Shown: in pieces, positions 6,657 to 15,427 of the stretch
Layout: every line of letters begins with the position of its first letter
Numbering within the stretch: the stretch's first letter is position 1
From: Bacteroidales bacterium
GTDB taxonomy: Bacteria > Bacteroidota > Bacteroidia > Bacteroidales > VadinHA17
Length of the DNA stretch: 33,171 bases
Direction of reading: 5' to 3'
Assembly (NCBI GenBank): GCA_025454775.1
Contig: JALONU010000009.1
Location: 1-33,171, forward strand
The notes under the pieces: model-generated
What the model saw: only the letters and a program-made list of their open reading frames with translations
Database searches by the model: none
Told to the model about the DNA's origin: nothing
Program-made: the position numbers and the translations under genes

Positions 6657-8584
6657 ACAACGGGAAAAAACTCAATATAGCTCTTGCCGGCCAGGGAAAC
6701 GCCGGGAAATCTTCCGTGTTCAACTTCCTTACCGGCCTGCACCAGCATATCGGCAACTGGGCAGGAAAAACAATTGAAAAAAGGGAAGGCACCCTTTTTT
6801 ACAAGGGTTATACCATCGACGTCCTCGACCTGCCGGGAATTTACTCCCTGACCACATTTTCAGTCGAGGAGCAGATCGCACATGAACACATTATCAGGCA
6901 AAAGCCCGATTATGTAATAAATGTTGTCGATTCCACAAACCTTGAAAGAAACCTGATCTTCACTCTGCAGCTTCTTGAGCTTGAGTGTCCTATAATACTG
7001 GCCCTCAACAGGTTCGACCTTGCTGCAAAAAAGGGGATGTCTGTCAGCACAAAAAAACTGCAGAAGATCCTTGGCGTTCCTGTTGTGGCAACCATTGCCT
7101 CCAGGGGATCAGGGCTTACCAGCGTAATCGACAGGATCATCGAGCACAGGGAAAAATACACGTATTATAAACCGCCCTCTTACGGGAAGGAAATAGAATC
7201 CGCAATATCAGAGCTGAATGAACTTCTGAATAACACCGGTCTTCCATATCCTGTCAGGTGGCTGTCAATAAAGCTTATTGAAAAAGACCCGGAAATTTCA
7301 AAGATCATAGCAGAAAAAAGACCGGAGGCTGTTGAAAAGGCGGTTGCCCTGGGGAAGAAGCTTGAAGAGATACATGGCCATGATTCTTCAATAATAATAT
7401 CCGACGAGAGAAGTCACCTGGCAGCCCAGATCACCAGGGACATAGTAAGGCTCGATCCTCTGAGAAAGATCTCCCTGAAAGAAAAACTTGAGGCTCTTAC
7501 AACGCATAAATTTTCAGGATATCTTATAATGATCCTTATCCTTGGGGGTATGTTCCTGACTGTGTTCAAGCTGGGCAACTGGCTGTCGGGTATCCTCGAT
7601 ACACTTTTTGGCAGCCTCCATCTATGGTGGAACGACAGTGTCGGAACCGGTGCCGCCGCTGCACTTGGCTGGTCGGCAGTCGAAAGCGTTCTTGCCCTTA
7701 TGCAGATAGCCTTTCCATATATCCTTCCTTTTTACATACTGCTTTACATTCTTGAAGACTGGGGTTATATTGCAAGGATCTCATTCCTCATGGACAAGTT
7801 TATGCACAAGATGGGAATACACGGCAAAGGCTGCATTTCCTTCATCATCGGGTTCGGATGCAATGTTCCGGGCTGCCTTTCGTGCCGTATAATGGAATCG
7901 AGGCGTGAAAGGTTTATAACTGCAGTTCTTGTAACCCTTGTACCCTGTTCTGCAGTTTCCGTGATAATTTTCGGCCTTGTTGGAAAATATGTGGGGTTGT
8001 GGTGGGCGTTTGGCCTCTATGCTTTTGCACTTATTATTATCTTCATTGCCGGCAAATTATCTTCAAAGCTCCTTCTGGGAGAACCTGTCGAGCTTATCAT
8101 GCCGATGCCGGACTACAAGACACCCAGTCCGAAAACAATTATGGTTCAGACCTGGGATGCACTCAGGGAATTCATTTATATAGCCGCACCGATAGTCATA
8201 ATTTCGGGTGTTGTCATCCAGGCAATAAATCTTGCAGGATGGATGCCGGCCATTTCTTCAATACTCAGTCCGGTAACGGTCACATGGCTCGGCCTTCCCT
8301 CAATAACAGGCATCCTGCTTATATTCGGTATTTTACGAAAAGAGCTTATTCTTGTTATGCTTGCAGCTTACCTTGGCACTACGGAATTTGCAACCGTTCT
8401 CTCTCCTCAGCAGATGATCACACTGGCGGTAGTCAGCATGTTCTATGTACCCTGCGTGGCCACAATTTCGGTGCTGTGGAAGGAATACGGCTGGAAAAAA
8501 GCCCTTGCAGTATGCCTGCTTGAAATCCTCTTTGCAATTGTTCTGGCAGGCATTGCTAAAAGGCTGCTGGACCTTGTTTTCTGA
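6653..8584 (+). CDS. feoB: FeoB-family ferrous iron (metal) transporter with N-terminal G domain
   Basis: G1 AGQGNAGKSSVFNFLTG, G3 DLPGIYSL, GFGCNVPGCLSCR, multiple TM segments. Confidence 0.93.
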   Translation: MNNGKKLNIALAGQGNAGKSSVFNFLTGLHQHIGNWAGKTIEKREGTLFYKGYTIDVLDLPGIYSLTTFSVEEQIAHEHIIRQKPDYVINVVDSTNLERNLIFTLQLLELECPIILALNRFDLAAKKGMSVSTKKLQKILGVPVVATIASRGSGLTSVIDRIIEHREKYTYYKPPSYGKEIESAISELNELLNNTGLPYPVRWLSIKLIEKDPEISKIIAEKRPEAVEKAVALGKKLEEIHGHDSSIIISDERSHLAAQITRDIVRLDPLRKISLKEKLEALTTHKFSGYLIMILILGGMFLTVFKLGNWLSGILDTLFGSLHLWWNDSVGTGAAAALGWSAVESVLALMQIAFPYILPFYILLYILEDWGYIARISFLMDKFMHKMGIHGKGCISFIIGFGCNVPGCLSCRIMESRRERFITAVLVTLVPCSAVSVIIFGLVGKYVGLWWAFGLYAFALIIIFIAGKLSSKLLLGEPVELIMPMPDYKTPSPKTIMVQTWDALREFIYIAAPIVIISGVVIQAINLAGWMPAISSILSPVTVTWLGLPSITGILLIFGILRKELILVMLAAYLGTTEFATVLSPQQMITLAVVSMFYVPCVATISVLWKEYGWKKALAVCLLEILFAIVLAGIAKRLLDLVF

Positions 8585-8592
8585 ATAGTTTT

Positions 8593-8886
8593 TCAGGTTT
8601 CGATCTTTGCCATCCTGAAAGGCCTGATCTCAATTTTCTCCCAGACCTTATCCCGGATATACGGTTCTTTCTCCAGGAGCCTGTCGAGGCTCTGCCTGTC
8701 CTCAGCTTCATAGAGTATCATCGACCCTATCATTTTCCCTTCATCGTCGAGGATCGCTCCTCCGCAAAGAAAATTTCCGGCTTTCTTGACTGCCGCGATC
8801 TTTTCAAGGTGCTCGGGGCGGCTCTTCATCCTCCTTTCAAAAGCATCCTTGTCGGTACCATCATAGGCTAAAAGTAAAAACTGCAT
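8593..8886 (-). CDS. YciI-like / dimeric alpha-beta barrel protein
   Basis: MQFLLLAYDGTDKDAFERRMKSRPEHLEKI...GGAILDDEGKMIGSMILYEAEDRQSLDRLLEKEPYIRDKVWEKIEIRPF; internal ATG preferred because the upstream extension crosses a repeat. Confidence 0.85.
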   Translation of the reverse strand: MQFLLLAYDGTDKDAFERRMKSRPEHLEKIAAVKKAGNFLCGGAILDDEGKMIGSMILYEAEDRQSLDRLLEKEPYIRDKVWEKIEIRPFRMAKIET

Positions 8887-8936
8887 AGTCTGGTATATAT
8901 TAAATTTTAAAATTAGTATCTGAAATTGTACCCATA

Positions 8937-9119
8937 AAATCGCGGATCGCTTGAAAATCAATTTATTTACCCCATCCCCAAGGGGAGTAAATTGATTTTC
9001 TTCGCTCCCCTTGGGGTCGGGGTATACGAAGAAAATCAATTAAGTTTTCTAATTGGTACCTGATATTCATAATAGTTTATAAAGATCCCATAAACAAAAA
9101 TACCAAACATCCGCGATTT
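8937..9119. repeat. Candidate MITE-like element: 11-bp terminal inverted repeats AAATCGCGGAT...ATCCGCGATTT with nested internal hairpins (8953-9041)
   Basis: TIR 8937-8947 / 9109-9119 perfect; internal arms 8953-8965, 8988-9000 (13 bp perfect) and 8990-9004 / 9027-9041 (15 bp perfect). Confidence 0.55.
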
Positions 9120-9138
9120 CCTTCATCCCTTATTTATT

Positions 9139-9146
9139 TATATTTG
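9139..9146 (+). promoter_or_regulatory. -7-like element TATATTTG directly upstream of the NRAMP start codon
   Basis: Matches TAnnTTTG; only 5 bp separate it from the ATG at 9152. Confidence 0.4.
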
Positions 9147-9151
9147 CAATA

Positions 9152-10444
9152 ATGCTGAAAATTAGCAAGATATTCAATCCGCTCAGGATATTCGGGGATC
9201 TGAAGAGAAAAGACCACAAACCTGTTTTCGGGGCTCTTGATATCTTTAAATATATAGGCCCCGGCCTGCTTGTAACGGTAGGATTTACCGATCCCGGCAA
9301 CTGGGCTGCCAATATTGCCACGGGATCCGGTTACGGCTATACCCTTCTCTGGATAGTGACCCTTTCCACAATAATGCTTGTCCTGCTGCAGCATAATGTC
9401 GCCCATCTTGGAATTGCAACCGGCTACTGCCTTGCCGAAGCTGCAACAATACATATCAACAAGAAGGTTTCGCGGGGTGTGCTTTCCTTCGCAACGCTGG
9501 CTTCCGTAGCTACCTCTCTTGCCGAAATCCTTGGCGGCGCGATAGCCCTGGAAATGCTATTCAGGGTGCCTGTGAAAATCGGTTCGGTGCTTGTAACCAT
9601 ATTTGTCCTGATAATGCTGTTTACCAACTCATACAGGAAAATTGAAAAGTGGATTATAGGCTTTGTTTCCATAATTGGTCTTTCGTTTTTATACGAATTA
9701 TTTCTTGTAGATGTGGATTGGCCTCTTGCGATTGTTTCGTGGGTAAAACCTTCTATTCCCGAAGGTTCAATGCTGCTTCTGATGAGCGTGCTTGGCGCCG
9801 TGGTAATGCCTCATAATCTTTTTCTTCATTCGGAGGTGATCCAGAGCCGCCAGTGGAACCTCGAAAATGACACTGTTATAAGGAAACAGCTGAAATTCGA
9901 ATTTGCAGATACTCTCTTTTCCATGATAATCGGATGGGCAATCAACAGCGCCATGATTTTGCTTGCAGCAGCAACATTCTTCAGGAATAATATAAAGGTA
10001 GATGAGCTTCAGCAGGCAAAAAGCCTTCTTGAACCGCTGCTGGGGTCAAATGCCGCAGTGATATTCGCTGTAGCACTTCTCTTCTCCGGAATAGCCTCAT
10101 CAATAACCTCGGCAATGGCGGGCGGATCAATTGTATCAGGCATGTTCAGGGAACCTTACGATATTAAAGACAGCCATACCCGGACAGGCGTCCTGGTTTC
10201 CCTTCTTGGGGCTCTCGCCATAATTTTCTTCATCAGCGACCCTTTCAAGGGACTTATTCTCTCACAGGTATTTCTCAGTATTCAGCTGCCTTTCACGGTG
10301 GCCATCCAGGTATACCTTACTTCTTCAAGAAAAGTGATGGGTGAATACGTAAACACAAGGTTTATGGTCGTTTTACTCTCAATAATTGCCGCTGTGGTAA
10401 TATTCCTTAATCTCAAGCTTCTGTTCGACATCATATTCAGATAA
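9152..10444 (+). CDS. NRAMP family divalent metal transporter (Mn/Fe)
   Basis: TM1 DPGN motif (GFTDPGNWAANIATGSGYGY) and TM6 MPHN motif (VVMPHNLFLHSEVIQSR). Confidence 0.93.
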   Translation: MLKISKIFNPLRIFGDLKRKDHKPVFGALDIFKYIGPGLLVTVGFTDPGNWAANIATGSGYGYTLLWIVTLSTIMLVLLQHNVAHLGIATGYCLAEAATIHINKKVSRGVLSFATLASVATSLAEILGGAIALEMLFRVPVKIGSVLVTIFVLIMLFTNSYRKIEKWIIGFVSIIGLSFLYELFLVDVDWPLAIVSWVKPSIPEGSMLLLMSVLGAVVMPHNLFLHSEVIQSRQWNLENDTVIRKQLKFEFADTLFSMIIGWAINSAMILLAAATFFRNNIKVDELQQAKSLLEPLLGSNAAVIFAVALLFSGIASSITSAMAGGSIVSGMFREPYDIKDSHTRTGVLVSLLGALAIIFFISDPFKGLILSQVFLSIQLPFTVAIQVYLTSSRKVMGEYVNTRFMVVLLSIIAAVVIFLNLKLLFDIIFR

Positions 10445-10461
10445 TCAACCACCCGACAGCA

Positions 10462-11253
10462 ATGCCAGAAGAAAAATACAGAATCGGATTGGTTCTCAGC
10501 GGAGGTGGCGCAAGAGGATTTGCGCATCTCGGCGTAATGCAGGCTTTTACGGAAGAGGGTATCCTTCCCGATATCATCTCTGGAACAAGCGCGGGATCGC
10601 TTGCCGGAGCTCTTTATTGCGACGGTCATAGCCCGAAGGAGATACTGGCGATCATGAAGCCTGAAAGCAAGCTCTCCCTGATGCGCCCTGTACTTCCCCG
10701 CGACGGACTGCTCGAAATTTCAGGTATTGCAAGAATACTGGAAGCACACCTGACGGCCAGAAGGTTTGAAGACCTTAAGATTCCTCTCATTGTCTGTGCC
10801 ACAGATATCAACAACGCAAAACCGGTGTATTTCTCCAAAGGCGAGCTTATTACTTCACTGATCGCTTCATCGAGCATCCCGGTTTTATTCAAACCGGTAA
10901 AAATCAACAATATACAATTTCTGGACGGTGGCGTTCTCGATAATTTCCCGGTTAAGCCTATTGAAAACAAGTGCAGGTTCCTTATAGGTTCCTTTGTCAA
11001 TCCCGTAGGATATGAAGCTGCAACATCAGGGCTTATTACAATAGCTGTCAGGACTTTCATGCTCGACCAGGCAAAGGAGGTTGAACAGAAGGGCGGCAAA
11101 TTTGACATACTGATAGCTCCTGCCGAGCTGACAAAATTCAGTATCCTCGGCGTGGAAAAAGCCGATGCGCTTTATGAGCTGGGATATAAAAAAACAAAGG
11201 AAAAACTTAGAGACCCGGAAATTCAGAAGGTCATCAGAATGAAGCTGGGGTGA
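10462..11253 (+). CDS. Patatin-like phospholipase family protein
   Basis: GLVLSGGGARGFAHLGV, GTSAGS nucleophile motif, FLDGGVLDNFP. Confidence 0.93.
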   Translation: MPEEKYRIGLVLSGGGARGFAHLGVMQAFTEEGILPDIISGTSAGSLAGALYCDGHSPKEILAIMKPESKLSLMRPVLPRDGLLEISGIARILEAHLTARRFEDLKIPLIVCATDINNAKPVYFSKGELITSLIASSSIPVLFKPVKINNIQFLDGGVLDNFPVKPIENKCRFLIGSFVNPVGYEAATSGLITIAVRTFMLDQAKEVEQKGGKFDILIAPAELTKFSILGVEKADALYELGYKKTKEKLRDPEIQKVIRMKLG

Positions 11254-11280
11254 GGCAGGTAGCACACCCTGCATCTCCAA

Positions 11281-11330
11281 CCCCCCAACCCCCCCTGTTT
11301 ACCTACCCCCCAACCCCCCTAAAGGGGGGC
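11281..11330. repeat. C/G-run intergenic repeat with hairpin CCCCCCT-AA-AGGGGGG (11314-11329)
   Basis: Repeated ACCCCCCAACCCCCC units and a perfect 7-bp inverted repeat. Confidence 0.65.
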
Positions 11331-11405
11331 TATAGACCCAATTCTCGGCGATTGCACACCTTCTCCCCTTCCCCCCATCTTCTCTTCCTTCTTTGGTCTT
11401 TGGTC

Positions 11406-12809
11406 TTAAAAATATGAGCTTCCGTCCCAGCAATGCGTGCACAGCTTTTCCTTCGGAAGGCCGATAGCTTCAACGAGGTCGTCGAGGCGCTGGTACAGGA
11501 GTGAGTCCAGGTCAAGCTTTTCGGCAATCTTAGCAACCATTTTCCTGTATTTCTCATTGTCGGGATCTGAGAATTCCTTAAGGTCCTTTTCGGTTCCGCC
11601 AAGCTCGCTGACGGCTCTGCGGGCAGCAAGTTCCATCGGGGAGCGGGACTGTGTGAAGTTCAGGAAATCACAGGAATACAATAATGGAGGACAGGCGATC
11701 CTCATATGAATCTCGGCGGCTCCGTTCTTTCTCATATCGTTGGTATTATCCTTCAGCTGGGTTCCCCTGACTATGCTGTCGTCGAGAAAGACCATTTTCT
11801 TACCTTCTATAGCGGCCTTGTTGGGAATGAGCTTCATCCTTGCAACAAGATCCCTCTGTTCCTGGAATGATGGAAGGAAGCTTCTCGGCCATGTTGCCGT
11901 ATATTTGGAATATGGTCTCATGGTCGGAATTCCCTTTTCATTTCCGTAGCCTATCGAATGGCCTACTCCGGAATCGGGTATTCCGCATACGATGTCAGCC
12001 TCAACATTATCCCTCTTTGCAAGACAGGCTCCGCACCTGTACCGGCATTCGTCGACGTTTATTCCTTCATAATAGGAAGGAGGATATCCGTAATAAACCC
12101 ACAGGAAGGAGCATACCTGCATCTTATCTCCTGGTTTTCGCAGCTGTCTGAATCCGTCCGCATTTACATGCAGTATCTCGCCGGGGCCCAGATAATATTC
12201 TATTTCAAAGCCTGTATTTGGAAATGCGCATGTCTCTGATGCCACCGCCATGGAGCCGTCTTTCTTTCCTATCACTACAGGGGTTCTGCCGAGCTTATCC
12301 CGGGCAGCTAAAATTCCTTCTTCGGTAAGGATCATCAGCGAACATGATCCTTTTACATTTTCATATACATTTTCTATCCCGTCAACGAAATTGTCTTTCT
12401 CGCATATCAGGTTCGCAACTACTTCCGTAGGGTTAATGTTCCCCTGAAAGTTCTCGGTGAGATGCATTTTCCGACCTAGTATCCTGGCTTCCAGCTCGTC
12501 AATGTTAACGAGGCGGCTTACGGTCACAATTGCAAAACGGCCCAGGTGAGAATTAAAAAGAAGCGGCTGGGGATCCGTGTCACTTATTATTCCCATACCT
12601 GAAAATCCCCTGAATTCCTTCAGCTCATCTTCAAATTTGGTCCTGAAATATGCATTTTCAAGAGTGTGTATGGATCTTCTGAACCCCTTTTCAGGTACAA
12701 TAAATACCAGGCCTGCACGTTTAGTTCCAAGATGAGAATGATAATCGGTCCCGTAAAAAACATCTTTTACGCAATCCTGTTTGGACACAACACCAAAAAA
12801 ACCACTCAT
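11406..12809 (-). CDS. PurF-family amidophosphoribosyltransferase-like protein lacking the N-terminal catalytic Cys
   Basis: PRTase motif MVFLDDSIVRGTQLKDNTNDMRKNGA; N-terminus MSGFFGVVSKQDC instead of (M)CGI; C-terminal CTHCWDG. Confidence 0.88.
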   Translation of the reverse strand: MSGFFGVVSKQDCVKDVFYGTDYHSHLGTKRAGLVFIVPEKGFRRSIHTLENAYFRTKFEDELKEFRGFSGMGIISDTDPQPLLFNSHLGRFAIVTVSRLVNIDELEARILGRKMHLTENFQGNINPTEVVANLICEKDNFVDGIENVYENVKGSCSLMILTEEGILAARDKLGRTPVVIGKKDGSMAVASETCAFPNTGFEIEYYLGPGEILHVNADGFRQLRKPGDKMQVCSFLWVYYGYPPSYYEGINVDECRYRCGACLAKRDNVEADIVCGIPDSGVGHSIGYGNEKGIPTMRPYSKYTATWPRSFLPSFQEQRDLVARMKLIPNKAAIEGKKMVFLDDSIVRGTQLKDNTNDMRKNGAAEIHMRIACPPLLYSCDFLNFTQSRSPMELAARRAVSELGGTEKDLKEFSDPDNEKYRKMVAKIAEKLDLDSLLYQRLDDLVEAIGLPKEKLCTHCWDGSSYF

Positions 12810-12935
12810 ATCGTTGATTATTAATAAATTGAAATATATATTGATAATTGTAAATTTAATGATTGAATCGGGATTTCATTATGTTGGGGGATATTATTAT
12901 TTTTGCAATCCATTATCTTACTAAAAATCACATAA

Positions 12936-13841
12936 ATGGCAGAACAAATAACTAATTCTGGGAAGATCCCTGAAATAAAGAAAGGTGCTCCTATCGGAAT
13001 GATAGCGCTTTCAATCATCCTGACAGCCGCACTTGTATTTCTTGTCGTAATGTATTTTGACCAGAAGAACAAAATGGTCGAAATGGAAACAGCCCTTACG
13101 CAGGAAAAAGATTCCCTGGCTAATGAGCTGCGCCTGATGATGCATGCCTATGATACTCTCAAGACAGACAACGACAGCCTCAATGCAGGACTGGAAAGGC
13201 AGAAACAGAGAATCGCACAGCTGCTCTCGGTAAATGCCTCCAACGTTCAGCTCATCAGGAAATATAAAGCTGAGATTTCAACCATGAGAGAAATAATGAA
13301 GAGCTATATCGTCCAGATAGACTCCCTGAATACCAGAAACAAGATCCTGGTGGCAGAAAACACCCAGATAAAGCAGCAGATAACAGAAGTTCAGAATGTC
13401 AATACCGAACTTGAAAAAGTCCGCGATGCCCTTACCGAGAAGGTAGAGGTTGCATCTGTGATCCAGGCAAAGAACATTTCGGCTGTCGCCGTGAACAAGA
13501 AGAACAAGGAAACCTCCAGGCTTAGTCTTATGTCGAAACTCCGGGTAGGGTTCACCCTGAGGGAGAATCCCATCGCTTCGGCAGGACAGAAACAGGTCTA
13601 CCTCAGGGTAATAAGGCCCGATTCGCTTGTAATAACAACCAGCCCCGACAATCTCTTTGAGTTTGAAGGCAACAGGATAATTTTCTCTGCAACCCGTACC
13701 ATTGATTACATGAATCAGGACATCGAGGTGACCATCTGGGTTGACAACACCGGTGATTTTATAGTGGGTAATTATCTTGCCGAAGTTTATCTCGACGGCG
13801 TAATGATAGGAAAAACGACTTTCGTGCTTACCAAAAGGTGA
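12936..13841 (+). CDS. Hypothetical protein: single TM plus coiled-coil plus C-terminal beta-rich region
   Basis: N-terminal TM segment (GMIALSIILTAALVFLVVMYF), then long heptad-like region; -7-like TATTTTTG at 12898-12905. Confidence 0.75.
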   Translation: MAEQITNSGKIPEIKKGAPIGMIALSIILTAALVFLVVMYFDQKNKMVEMETALTQEKDSLANELRLMMHAYDTLKTDNDSLNAGLERQKQRIAQLLSVNASNVQLIRKYKAEISTMREIMKSYIVQIDSLNTRNKILVAENTQIKQQITEVQNVNTELEKVRDALTEKVEVASVIQAKNISAVAVNKKNKETSRLSLMSKLRVGFTLRENPIASAGQKQVYLRVIRPDSLVITTSPDNLFEFEGNRIIFSATRTIDYMNQDIEVTIWVDNTGDFIVGNYLAEVYLDGVMIGKTTFVLTKR

Positions 13842-14975
13842 TCACGTCCCGGGCATCATAAACTCTGAGATTATATTATCGGATATCATCTTACCCTGGT
13901 TCGTCAGAGCCAGGGTATTGTTTTCCTGTTTCATCAGGCCGTATCCGATGAATTTGCCTGCCAGGTTTACCACATAATCATAGCCTTCCTTCTCGAAGGT
14001 TCTTTCCACGTATTCAAGATCAATACCCCACATCGTTCTAAGCGATGTCATGACATATTCATTGAATTTAGTCTTGAGGCCCAGTTCCTCCCTTTCATAA
14101 TATTCATGAGCGCTCCCGGCATATTTAATGTACTTCCTTACATCCCTTACATTCCATTGCCTTGAATACCTGTTGAATGAGTGTGCCGAAGGGCCCAGTC
14201 CCAGATAAGGAACCTGCTTCCAGTAGTTTGTGTTATGTATTGAAAAATATCCGGGTTTACCGAAGTTTGATATTTCGTATTGTATGAATCCTGCCGATTC
14301 CGTCATCTCAATTAGCAGGTTGAACTGGGCATTGCTTTCATCTTCATCTATTTCCTGGAGAAGACCTTTTTCCTTCATTTTTCCAAAAACCGTTCCGGGT
14401 TCAATGGTCAGATGATATGCGGAAAGATGCGTGATTTCCGTTTTCAGCGATCTTCTCAGGTTCTCTTCCCACCTGTCCAGGCCCAGGCCGGGAATACCAT
14501 AGATCAGGTCGATGGTTATATTTTTGAATCCCGCGCCGGAAGACATTTCAATTGCCTGGAGTGCCTGCGCGGCGGTATGCCTCCGGTTCAGCATTTTCAG
14601 ATCTTCGTCGTACCACGACTGAACGCCGAGGCTTATCCTGTTTATGCCGATGGCTGCAAGATCCTTCATGTAAGCGGCATTGACGTCGTCGGGATTAAGC
14701 TCAAAGGTGATCTCTGCCTTTTCATCCACCGTGAAGTTCTCTCTCAGGAATTCAAGTATCATGCCTGCTTCCCCGCCCTTAAGCACCGAAGGTGTGCCTC
14801 CCCCTAAGTATATGGTTGAAACCGGTTCGCTTCCCAGGTAGCTTTTCCTGTCTGATGCTTCTTTCAGAAGCGCCCGGATGAACTCGTTGTTGTTGTCGTT
14901 GGCTGTGACATGGTAGAAATCACAGTAATTGCACAACTTCCTGCAATAGGGAATATGTATGTAGATGCCTGCCAT
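13842..14975 (-). CDS. hemW: Radical SAM family heme chaperone HemW
   Basis: GIYIHIPYCRKLCNYCDFY (CxxxCxxC), TIYLGGGTPSVL, GVQSWYDEDLKMLNRRHTAAQA. Confidence 0.93.
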   Translation of the reverse strand: MAGIYIHIPYCRKLCNYCDFYHVTANDNNNEFIRALLKEASDRKSYLGSEPVSTIYLGGGTPSVLKGGEAGMILEFLRENFTVDEKAEITFELNPDDVNAAYMKDLAAIGINRISLGVQSWYDEDLKMLNRRHTAAQALQAIEMSSGAGFKNITIDLIYGIPGLGLDRWEENLRRSLKTEITHLSAYHLTIEPGTVFGKMKEKGLLQEIDEDESNAQFNLLIEMTESAGFIQYEISNFGKPGYFSIHNTNYWKQVPYLGLGPSAHSFNRYSRQWNVRDVRKYIKYAGSAHEYYEREELGLKTKFNEYVMTSLRTMWGIDLEYVERTFEKEGYDYVVNLAGKFIGYGLMKQENNTLALTNQGKMISDNIISEFMMPGT

Positions 14976-15025
14976 TATATCAGATTGCAATCGATAAAAG
15001 TATAAATATTTAAGATACTAATTGC

Positions 15026-15033
15026 TACATTTG
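15026..15033 (+). promoter_or_regulatory. -7-like element TACATTTG upstream of the VanZ-family gene
   Basis: Matches TAnnTTTG. Confidence 0.4.
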
Positions 15034-15049
15034 CGCCAAACATCCGCAT

Positions 15050-15427
15050 ATGATCAGAAAGAATAAATTCACCATACTTACAACGCTGCTGATTATCTAC
15101 CTGAGCCTTGCGGGATCGCAGACCTTTGGATCAGGTGGTTTCATCAATATACCTTATATTGACAAAATAGGCCATTTCGGACTGTATTTCATTCTGATGG
15201 CAGTAATAATCCTTGAGCACAGGAACAGGTTCCGCGATACAAGGCATCTGCTTCTTATAGCCCTGATACCATTCTCGCTCGGGATCCTGATGGAACTTAT
15301 GCAGATGGCCATAACCTCTGACCGAAGGGGAGAAATTCTCGATGCACTGGCTGACTCGGCAGGTATCGTGGCAGCTGTTTATCTGTGGCTTGTTTTCAGG
15401 CCATACTACCGCGAGCCTGTTAAATAA
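15050..15427 (+). CDS. VanZ family membrane protein
   Basis: YIDKIGHFGLYFILMAVI...ILMELMQMAITSDRRGEILDALADSAGIVAAVYLW. Confidence 0.88.
   Translation: MIRKNKFTILTTLLIIYLSLAGSQTFGSGGFINIPYIDKIGHFGLYFILMAVIILEHRNRFRDTRHLLLIALIPFSLGILMELMQMAITSDRRGEILDALADSAGIVAAVYLWLVFRPYYREPVK

Noticed and set aside
7999-8523. 174-aa plus-strand ORF
   Set aside because: Out-of-frame within feoB; composition looks like a frame-shifted translation.
8887-9039. N-terminal extension of the YciI-like ORF
   Set aside because: Runs through the hairpin repeat element; internal ATG at 8886 begins the family-typical MQFLLLAYDG.
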